Source of the DNA: Cinclus cinclus
Lineage: Eukaryota; Chordata; Aves; Passeriformes; Cinclidae
Reading direction: 5' to 3'
Length of the DNA: 64,000 bases
Assembly: GCF_963662255.1 (NCBI RefSeq)
Contig: NC_085049.1
Span: 66,411,479 to 66,475,478, forward strand
Shown: piece after piece, positions 55,451 to 64,000 of the stretch
How positions within the stretch are numbered: the first letter of the stretch is position 1
How the letters are laid out: each line of letters starts with the position of its first letter
The notes under the pieces: model-generated
Seen by the model: the letters and a program-made list of their open reading frames with translations, nothing else
Told to the model about the DNA's origin: nothing
The model's database searches: none
Translations under genes and position numbers: made by a program

Positions 55451-55967
55451 GGTCCCCGGTTCTCCCCTGGGGACCCCCAAACCCATGCCGAGTTCGGGAT
55501 CCCAGCTCTCGCCAGCTTCACCGCGCGCGCCGGTGACGAAAGGGGGCGTGCCCTCATAAAAACCGCCCCTCGATGACGGAAGGGGCGTGCCCAGTGAGGG
55601 CCCGCCCCCGGCGCGGCGCGAGGCCACGTGTGCGCGCGGGCGGCCTTTGCCGACGTGTCCCTGGCGCCGCGCGCCCCGGAAGTCCCGCCCCTCCCGCGCG
55701 CCGGGCTGGGCGGAGCCTCGCGGGCCGTGACGTCACTCTCAGCGTGCCACCATTGGCCGAGGCACCGGGGGACGGACCGGCGGGCGCGGCGGGAACGGCC
55801 TCCCGTTGGCCGCCGGCCGCGCAGGGGGAGGAGCCGTGCGGAGGCCTCGCCTCCCCGCCCAGGCCCCGCCCCGCGGTCCCTTCCGCGCTCGCCCCGGGCC
55901 CCGCCGCGCTCCCGCCGCTCCTGCCCGGCCCGGCCCGATCCGGTTCCTCCGCCCGCCCGGCCCCGCT
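55450..55967 (+). promoter_or_regulatory. SND1: SND1 CpG-island promoter with CRE and E-box
   Basis: Strong CpG island. A full palindromic CRE TGACGTCA lies at 55728-55735, a CACGTG E-box at 55625-55630 and an inverted CCAAT box ('accattggcc') near 55750. The words 'gggggcgtgccc' and 'ggggcgtgccc' at about 55544 and 55582 form a short duplication. The start of transcription is not defined. Confidence 0.65.
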
Positions 55968-58900
55968 ATGGCCTCCGCGGCCAACCCCGGCCAGGGCGGT
56001 TCCGCGCCGCCACCCGTCGTCCAGCGCGGCATCGTCAAGATGGTAAGGGCAGTGCCCACCACTCCCCGCACCGACCCCGCGGCTCGCCGGTGACCGGGGA
56101 ACTCCATCTCCCGCAGACTCCTCCGGGGCTCGAGACCCCGCTCGGCTCCCCGCCTCCCTTCCCGGTAACCGGGAGTCTGTCCGCTCGCCGCCCGGTGCTC
56201 GCGTCCCTCAGCCCGCTGCAGCCCCTCCGGTGCTCCCGGGCCCTTTCCGCGGCCGTTGCTGACCCGTTAGCACCCGCAGCCCGCAGACCCCTTAATGCAC
56301 CCCGGGATCGCCCTGCAGGCCGGGTCCACCATGCTGTCCCGGAACCGGGCACTGCACGGTCCCGGTGCCGTCCCGGCTGCTGGGATGGTGCAGGAAGAAC
56401 TTTGGGTCCCGGGGCCGGAGCCGGTGGTTCTGCTCCGCTGCCGGTGACCCCCAGGGGTTGTGGAGCAGCCGGCCCGCGGGACCACCGGCAGCGGGGCCGT
56501 TCCGGGGGTGCTTCACGCGCTCCGCTCGCTCTCGTTCCCGGGGCATCCCCGCGGGGCGGAGAGGAGGGACGGCACCCCCGAGTCCTCGGCCGGGTCCCCG
56601 TCGCGCAGAGCGCGGGATGAGGTCGCCGGGAACGGTCCCCGAGTTCGCTGTGTCAGGTCCCCACGTGTGCCGTCAGCGGGGCCCGGGAGAGCGAAGGTCG
56701 GGTTCAGTTCCGGGCGCAGGGTCCTCATCCTGTGTTCCATCCCGTGTCCCCTCCCGGTGCCTGTCCCGCCCCAGCCCGTTCCCTGCCGTGTCCCCGGACC
56801 CCCCAGATTCCTGTGCACGAGTCCGGGTGTATCTGGGGGTCTCAGCTCACCCCTTTACTTGTTCCTGGGGTGTCACTGCAGCCTGGAGCCTGTGGCAGCG
56901 GTGGGGACAGGGCTGGGGACAACGGGGTGTGCACCCTGGGGGTCTGGGGATGCATGATGAGGATCTAGGGATGGATCCCAGAGGGTTGGGGATTGACTCT
57001 GGAGGTCGGGACAGGCACTGGGGGTCCGAGTGGAGGTTTGGGAACGGATGCTGGGGGTTGGGATGGACACCGAATCTGGACACTGGGGGGGGTTCATGGT
57101 CAGACATCGGGGGCTTGGGGATACCGGAGGTCTGCTCTGGAACCATCCCTGTGCTGTGTGTTACTGGTGATGAGAAGATGGGCTGCTGCCACCCTGCCCT
57201 GGCTCCTGCCCAACCTGCAGGTTTTGGGATGCTCAGGAAAACCCTCACCTGGCCCGGATCCATGCATGGGGATGTGGATCCACAGCAGGATTTTGGGGAG
57301 GATTTTGGACTCTGCTGGCTGGGAGGCTGCTGTGCCTGGCAGTGCCCTGTGCCCCACACCTCGGGATGTGCTCTGTGATCCCCTCCCAGGCCAGCCAGCC
57401 CAAAATTCCCCCGGGAGAGAGGTTGGTCCTTGGCACGGGACTGGTGCCAGCCACGTGCTCTGCTGTGGTTCCTGTCACAGCTTTGAGGTTTTTGGGGTTT
57501 TTTGCACCTTCCTGTTGCAATCACAGTGTGTCTCACTGGAATCACAGTGGGATGACAGTGGGATGGTTTGAGAGCAGGAGTTTGGGAGCAGGACCAGGAC
57601 AAAGGACTGGGATGAAAAGCAGGAATTTTCCTCCTGCTCCTCTCAAGATTTTTAACCCTTTGTGCCCCACAAGGGTGGGCACAAGGGTGGACGTACCAGT
57701 GCTGTCCCCTCTGGTGCTCTAGAGCCACCTCAGCAGCATGAGTTGGGTCTGTGCACCCCGTGTGCCAGTGCCATATTCTGTCTCTTTTCCAGGCTGGATT
57801 TAAGCTGGTTTAAGCCCAGATTTCTCTGACTGAGCACTTAGTGGGACAGAGGGGACCTGGGATGACTTTTGCTGGCAGGGTGGGACAGTGACACCTGGGT
57901 GCTTGGGGCAGTGTTCCCATCCCATTGCAGTCCCGGGAGTAGTTCCCCAGGTGGTATCCTGACAGCCACATGTGTAGGTGACAAACAGGAATTGTGGCCA
58001 CTCCATGGGGTCACAGCGGTCTGGAGCCAGGATGGCATGTCCCTGCAAAGCACTGCAATGACCCTGGAACACAGAGCAGCTCCACCAAGGATACCACCCC
58101 AGGATCCAGGGCTGGTGTTGGCCATTGAACAGAGCAGCTCCAGCATCCCCTGGCGTCCCCGTGCCCTATAAATTAAAGATTAAGGTTAATTACAGCCATG
58201 AAACCTCTAAGTCCTTAAGCACAGAGCACTGAGCCTTTGCTGGGATCACTCCAGGTGTGGCAATTCCCGGTTGCTCCTGTGGCATTCTGGGCTCTGCCAG
58301 AAAGAGAGCAGAAGGGAAGGTGCAGGGGGCACCCAGGCCCTCGGGATGGGCTCAGGGTAGGGGGACATAGTGTCCTTAGGCTTGGAGCCGGGCTGGCTCT
58401 GGTGATGGAATGGAGCTGGAGGGATTTGGGATCCCTGCTTGCACCCCTGGGGATTACGGGTGCTGGGGAACCAGGGCAGGTGCTGGAACCTGATCCTGAG
58501 GCTGGATCCAGAGATTTGGGGGTGGGGACAGGGAGATCTCTGGGAATAGGAAGATCCCCAGGAAGAGGGAGATTCCCAGGAACAGGGAAATCCCCAGGAA
58601 CAGGGAGATCCCTGGCTCACTCTGGCTGCTGGCCCTGAGCCCAGCCCTGCTGTGGGAGCTGGGACTGTGCCATGCCAGGGGATGTGGGGGCTGGAGGTGT
58701 GAGGGATCCCTGGCAGGGCAGTTGGGATTGTCTGGGGGTGCCCAGCTCGGGGCTCTTAGCAGCCAAAGCTGTGCCAGGACATCCCAGGTGGACTCATCTG
58801 GAGAGCACCAGGAGTGAATTTTGGATTATCCAAATGCTCCTTGGTGTTGTGTGTGCATGGAGGTGACCCCATGTCCAGGTGTGTTGAGCTCTGAGGGACC

Positions 58901-61900
58901 CCCAAATCCCTCCAGTGCCACCCCTGCCATGGCAGGGACACCTCATTGTCCAGCCTGGCCTTGGGCACTGACAGGGATACAGGGGCAGCCACAGCTGCTC
59001 TGGCAATTCCTGCCCAGCCAGGAATTCCAAATTCCCAAGATCCCATCCATCCCTGCCCTCTGGCAGTGGAAGCCCCTCCCTGTGTCCTGTCCCTCCATGC
59101 CTTATCCCCAGTCCCTCTGCAGCTCTCCTGGAGCCCCTTCAGGCCCTGGCAGGGGCTCTGAGCTCTCCCTGGATCCTTCTTCTGTCCCGGTGAGTCCCTC
59201 CAGCTCTCCCAGCCTGGATCCCTGGGCACTGAGGGGCTGAAGCCCTGGAGCAGCTCCAGGGCCTCCCCTGGTCTCTCCAGCAGCTCCAGGTGCTGTTGCT
59301 GTGTCCCCAGGGCTGGGGCAGCTTTGCAGGTGGGTTCTCACCTGGGCACAGGGGCAGGTTCCCCCTTCCCTGCTGAGCACGGATTTTTGGCTCCATCCCA
59401 CATCTCCAGCTGGGACAGCTCCCAGCTCTGTGACACTCAGCGTTCCCGAGTCCTGGACACGTCTGGAATTCTTCTGTGTCCCTGCAGCATCACATCCCTT
59501 TGCTCACCCCGTCCCCCCTCCCCCGCTGTCACCACGTCGCCCAGGGGACCCTGGGTGACCCCTCGTTGTCCCCGCAGGTGCTGTCCGGCTGTGCCATCAT
59601 TGTGCGGGGCCAGCCCCGGGGGGGTCCCCCCCCCGAGCGCCAGATCAACCTCAGTAACATCCGCGCGGGCAACCTGGCTAGGCGTGCGGCTGCCAACCAG
59701 CCCGACGCCAAGGACACCCCGGACGAGGTGGGTGCTGGTCCCTGTACATCTGTGGGGGACAGGAGGGGCCCCCATGGCTGGCTCTGCTGTGGGATACGGG
59801 GTGGAACAACCTGGGAAGGGTCCAGGGGTTCCAGCCCACCAGTGTGAGTTTGGGGGGAATTTTCTCCCTCTTTGCACCTTGATGTGCAGGATGGGAATGG
59901 CATCGTGTGGGGGGGGGGGGGGGGGGGCACACGGGGTGATTTGGGGAACAGGTGGGTGGTTTGGGGCATGGGGAGTGGCTGTTTTGGGGCATGGGGGATG
60001 GTTTGGGACTCAGGATGGTTTGGGGCACAGTGGGTGTTTTGGGGCACAGTGGTTGTTTTGGGGCACATGGGGATGGTTTGGGCCATATGGAGGATGGTTT
60101 GGGGCACAGGGGGTGTTTTGGGGCACACACAGATGATTTGGGGCACATGGGGATGATTTGGAGGCATGGGGGTTGGTTTGGGACGTGGTGTGTCTGTTTT
60201 GGGGCACACAGGGAATGGTTTGGGGCACGTGGGGTGGCTGTTTTAGGGCATGGGGATTGTCTGGTGCACATAGGGTGTTTTGGGGCACACACAGGGTGGT
60301 TTGAGGGATGGTTTGGGGCACACAGGGAGTGGTTTGGGACACACGGGGGGTGGTTTGAGGGATGATTTGGAGGCACAGGAGTTGGTTTGGGGCATGTGGG
60401 GTGGCTGCTTTGGGGCACACGGGGGATGCCTTGGGGGCACACAGGGATGGTTCGGAGGCATAGGGGTTGGTTTGGAACACACGGGGATGATTTGGGGCAT
60501 AGGGGTTGGTTTGGAGCCCATGGGCATTGTTTTGGGGCACACAGGGGATGTTTGGGGGGATGGTTTGGGGCAAATGGGGCGGTCCCGGAGCCGCAGGGCC
60601 CGGCCCCCCCCCTCCCGCGGGCCGGGGGCGGTGGGAGCAGGGCTGGCAGATAATTGCTCTCCTTGGGGAGTTTTGTCTTCCAAACAGCCTCTAAATGTCA
60701 CTCTTTGCCAAAGTGACGCCTGTCAGCTCCGCTAATTGTTTATGAGCGCGTCATGTTCCCACCTCCGGCCGCGCTCCCGCCCACCCGCCCCGCTGGAGCG
60801 GGGATGAGCTCCGGGAATACATTCGGAACCTCCTGTGCCCAGGCCGATGCTCCCGGCCGGGCTCATCCCCTTCCCTTCCAGCCCCAGGAGTTCCCGGGAA
60901 GGAGCCATCAGTGCATCCCTGGGAATTGGGGATGCCCCGGCAGCTTTTCTGCACTCAGCTCGATTTTGGGGTCGCTCTGTGGGGGTGTTTCTGCCGAGGA
61001 GTTGGTTCCTAGCGGAACATTCCTGGGGAATTTCCGGGGAATTCGGGACCCTCGGGCTCAGGGCGTTTCCCTCCCGGCAGCCCTGGGGCTTCCCGGCTCG
61101 AGAATTCCTGCGGAAGAAGCTGATTGGGAAGGAGGTGTGCTTCACTGTGGAGTACAAGACCCCACAGGGCCGGGAGTACGGCATGGTCTACCTGGGAAAA
61201 GGTGAGTCTGGGGTGGTTTACCTGGGAAAAGGTGGAGTGTGGATGTTGTACCTGGAAAAAGGTGGGTCAGGGATGGGTTACCTGGGAAAAGGTGGATTTG
61301 GGGTGGGTTGCCTGGGTAAAGGTGAGTGTGGGATGGTTTACCTGGGAAAAGGTGGAGTGTAGATGTTTTACCTGGGAAAATGTGGGTCTGGAGGGAAAAG
61401 GTGTGTCCAGGATGGTTTATCTGGGAAAAGGTGGATTTTGGATGCAGCACTTGGGGAGGTTTGGGGTGGGTTGGATGTGCCCTCAGCAAGAGGATGCCTG
61501 CTTGTTTTTCCATTACTTTTTCCATGGCCCCCCAGCTTTTCCTAGGTTCCCACAGCCCCAGCCCTGCTCTCTCTGCTCTGGGAGCTTTCCTGGGCTCAGC
61601 CTGGAATGTCCTAAGCGAAAATCCAGCTGGACAATCACCTTTTGGGGGGCTGGAGTGGGAGAGTAGAGGTGTTGGGACACACTGTTGCAGCAGAAAGATG
61701 GATTCCCACTTTTCCATGGATTCCTAGTTTGCCTGGTGTTGGGGAGCCCCAGTAGGGACTGGAGGGGTTGGATGCCCTCAGCCCCACATCCCTGTGGACT
61801 CGGCTGTTTTCCATGTGGGAATGGACTGGAAAGGGGCAGTGGGTGCTCCAGGTGTGCTCCCTGTGGCAATCAGAGCCTTTCCAGAGATTTCCATGGCACT

Positions 61901-63824
61901 CAGAGCCTTTCCATGGCACTCCCATGGCACTCAGAGCCTCTCCATTGCACTCAGGATCTTTCCCAGAGCAGCAACAGGGATCAGCTCATCCAGCCAGACT
62001 TGCTGATGTCCCAGGCTGATCTCGAGGCCAGCAGGATGGAGCAGAGGGCTCTACCTGGAGGGAAGGGGGCCCAGGATGGGGAGCAGAGGCTCCTTGAGGA
62101 TCCATGGCATGGCTGGGGAGCCCAGGATCGCCACTGGCTCCAGATCCCAGAGGATCAGCAGCATGTCCCTGGCTCCAGGGAAGGCTGAAGTTCCCTCCTT
62201 GGAGGTTTCTGGCCTCAACTGGATGTGGCAGTGCCTGCTTGGAGCCCTTCCAAGCAGCCCCTTGCTGTTCCCAGGCCATCCCAGAACTGAATTTCCATTG
62301 CTGCTCCATCCTGGCACGGTGCAGGAACTTCTCCTGTGTCCCTGTGGGGAGCACAAGACCCCACAGTGCCCAGGCTGCCCGGGGTGCTGCCAGGTCCCAC
62401 AGATCCCTGGATGTCAGTATTACCTCTGTGCTCCAGGAGTGTTTGGACAACAAATACGGTGGGATTTTCGGATGTCCTCACTAGAGCCAGGATCTGGATT
62501 GATGATCCCTGTGGATCCCTTCCCACTCAGGGTATTATCCATGATGCATTCCTGAGCTCCCGGTGTGCTGGAGGACTGGAAAGGCCTTTGGGATGGGCAT
62601 CCCCTCCTGTAGAGGGAGGGATTGGGATCCAGAATTGTTTTGGTTAAGAAAGACCCCAAGATCCAAGGACGCCGAATCCAATGTTTGATCTGAGCCTTGG
62701 ATTTGCGGAGTTGCTGCTCTGCCCTCCCCCTGAGCCACCCTCCAGCCTGCACCATCCTGGAGTGCAGGGAATAAAGCTGGGAAGGGTTTGGCTGTTGGCT
62801 CCTTCCGGGACCTCTCCTGGTGCCATCCCCATCCCTGCTCCAGCCCAGCATGGAATAGCGCATGTGGGAGAAATGAGGCAGAAAATGTTTACTGATGAAG
62901 TTTGTCAGAGTTTAAACACCATTAATGTGGGAATGCTGTGACAGATTCCCTGCGGCAGCTCCCAAATGGGGAGGGATGGGCAGGATGGAAAATGGGAGCT
63001 CTGCAGAGGGATGGGGACAGACTGGATCCATGGCATGAGGCCAGCAGGGTGAGGGACAGCCAGGCCAAGTGGCAGGTGCTGCCCTGGGGATACCCCGAAC
63101 CCCTGGAACGCTCCAGGCTGGGGCAGAGGGGCTGCAGAGCTGGGAAAGACCCTGGGGTGCTGCGCCAGCGGTTGGACACGAGCCCGGGGTGGCCAAGGGG
63201 GCAGGAGGCCGATGGCCCCGGGCTGTGACAGCCCCAGGGTGGGCACAGCCCCAGGGCAGGGACTGTCCCCTGTGCTGGCCCTGCTGAGAGACCCCCTGGA
63301 ATCCTGGGGCAGCTCCAGGCCCCTCCCAACAGGAGAGCCCTGGAGGGGCTGGAGAGTGTCCAGGGAAGGGAATGGAGCTGGGAGGGGGCTGTGGGAGCTG
63401 GGAAAGGGGCGCAGCCTGGAGAAAAGGAACCTCAAGGGGGGAGCTTGTGGCTCTGCACAGCTCCCTGACAGGAGGGGGGTTGGACTCTGCTTCCAGGGAA
63501 CAGGGACAGGAGCAGAGGGAACGGCCTCAGGCTGGGCCAGGGGAGGCTCAGGGTGGGCATCAGCAGGAATTTCTCCATGGAAAAGGTGGTCAGGGATTGG
63601 CAGGGGCTGTGCAGGGAGCCTAGGCTGGGGGCAGTGATGTCCATAGGGAGTTCTGGGCTTGTTCCATCCCTGCTTACTTAGGATCACTGGGAATGCTGCC
63701 TCATTCCCGTGTCCCTCCAGCTCCTCTCACCCTTCTCTCTCACAGACACCAGTGGGGAGAACATTGCTGAGTCCTTGGTGGCCGAAGGACTAGCTTCTCG
63801 GCGGGAGGGCATCCGAGCCAACAA
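55968..63824 (+). CDS. SND1: Staphylococcal nuclease and tudor domain protein 1, first four exons
   Basis: SND1 (p100/Tudor-SN) binds RNA and acts in transcription co-activation, splicing and RISC-linked RNA decay. Four coding exons are present: 55968-56042, 59578-59727, 61081-61201 and 63746-63824. The gene continues past the window. They encode the N-terminal ~142 residues, covering most of the first SN-like domain of the usual ~910-residue protein. Diagnostic blocks are [69 protein letters not shown] and [19 protein letters not shown]. The N-terminal tail differs from human (Gly/Pro-rich [13 protein letters not shown]). Exon 3 ends at AAAG|GTGAGT; that junction is the first unit of a 30-bp tandem array running into intron 3. 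Intron 1 is 3.5 kb and intron 2 carries a G-rich array. Confidence 0.96.
58538..58615 (+). repeat. Minisatellite, ~20-bp unit, SND1 intron 1
   Basis: Four copies of 'cccaggaacagggagatccc' with small changes. Confidence 0.8.
58890..59395 (-). mobile_element. CR1 3' fragment, ~500 bp
   Basis: The longest copy in the window, in SND1 intron 1, ending about 180 bp before exon 2. It includes the ORF2-derived part (ggtgggttctcacctgggca) and lacks the extreme 3' tail. Confidence 0.88.
59905..60580 (+). repeat. G-rich minisatellite ggtttggggcaca, SND1 intron 2
   Basis: About 30 variants of 'gatggtttggggcacatggg' with a period of about 18-27 bp, preceded by a 19-base G run (59909-59927). G tracts on the sense strand are dense. 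The array makes long chance frames in all plus-strand phases. Confidence 0.92.
61180..61440 (+). repeat. 30-bp tandem array seeded at the SND1 exon 3 donor
   Basis: The first unit is the real exon/intron junction. Each unit holds about 20 nt like the exon end (gtttacctgggaaaag) plus about 10 nt like the intron start (gtggagtgtg or gtgagtctgg). About eight units follow at exactly 30 bp; the last two are degraded. One internal copy, at 61322, keeps a full GTGAGT donor. The exon frame stays open until 61362. Confidence 0.95.
61868..61965 (+). repeat. Short tandem array, SND1 intron 3
   Basis: Words such as 'atggcactcagagcctttcc' recur about four times with a period of about 21-30 bp. Confidence 0.75.
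62430..62540 (+). mobile_element. CR1 3' end
   Basis: Same subfamily as the left-edge copy: 'ctccaggagtgtttggacaa', then 'ttgatgatccctgtggatcc'. Confidence 0.6.
63050..63290 (+). repeat. Dispersed repeat, copy B
   Basis: Matches 20560-20790 over about 220 bp with scattered differences (for example ccctggaacgctccaggctg in both). Here it runs directly into a CR1-like segment, which suggests that both are parts of one longer element. Confidence 0.7.
63380..63640 (+). mobile_element. CR1 fragment, SND1 intron 3
   Basis: Contains 'agcctggagaaaaggaacct', 'gggaacagggacaggagcag' and 'atttctccatggaaaagg', typical of the middle of the CR1 3' region in another subfamily. It stops about 100 bp before exon 4. 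Confidence 0.65.
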
Positions 63825-64000
63825 GTATGTGCACAGCTCCCACCCCAATCCTGATCCCAATCCTCATCCCCATCCTGATCCTGATCCCCATCCTGGGCTG
63901 CTGCTATGGGCATGGAGCCCTTGGAGCCCTTGGATCCCTTGGCTCTGGGGGCCCAGGCCCTGCTCCTTGGCTCCAAAGGCACCCACATTCCACTTGGGGT

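Overview
The window reads as bird nuclear DNA, most likely from a songbird, and from a gene-dense, GC-rich chromosome arm. Three things point this way: about thirty truncated 3' ends of the avian CR1 non-LTR retrotransposon on both strands, compact multi-exon vertebrate genes with GT-AG introns, and many CpG islands and G/C-rich minisatellites. The species cannot be fixed from the sequence alone.

Layout. 1-4.6 kb: presumed first intron and non-coding first exon of a minus-strand gene, inferred to be PPP6R2, with a CpG-island promoter at 4.1-4.7 kb. 9.93-25.0 kb: DENND6B on plus, 20 coding exons, 572 residues. 27.1-30.2 kb: a minus-strand seven-transmembrane protein, 12 coding exons, 358 residues, TMEM116-like. 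31.2-36.4 kb: GCC1 on minus, a GRIP-domain golgin of 741 residues. 38.0-40.4 kb: acrosin (ACR) on plus, 5 exons, 408 residues. 40.7-48.7 kb: PAX4 on minus, 10 coding exons, 336 residues, with a 3.4 kb minisatellite in intron 3. 48.7-55.4 kb: non-coding sequence with a CpG island and purine- or pyrimidine-rich arrays. 55.97 kb to the window end: the first four coding exons of SND1 on plus.

The genes do not form a pathway. DENND6B (Rab14 exchange factor) and GCC1 (trans-Golgi tether) both act in endosome/Golgi traffic, ACR is a sperm protease, PAX4 an endocrine transcription factor and SND1 an RNA-binding nuclease-fold protein. The order is notable: in human, PPP6R2, DENND6B and ACR lie at 22q13.33, whereas GCC1, PAX4 and SND1 lie at 7q32. 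Here the two groups are interleaved.

The most unusual signals are (i) an intact PAX4 model in a bird; (ii) about 100 copies of a 33-bp unit in PAX4 intron 3, each with a potential G-quadruplex on the sense strand; (iii) a 30-bp tandem array that copies the SND1 exon 3 splice donor in frame; and (iv) an acrosin without the basic residue normally needed for zymogen cleavage. All exon models were derived by hand from splice signals, reading phase and remembered family sequences; no alignment or database search was run.
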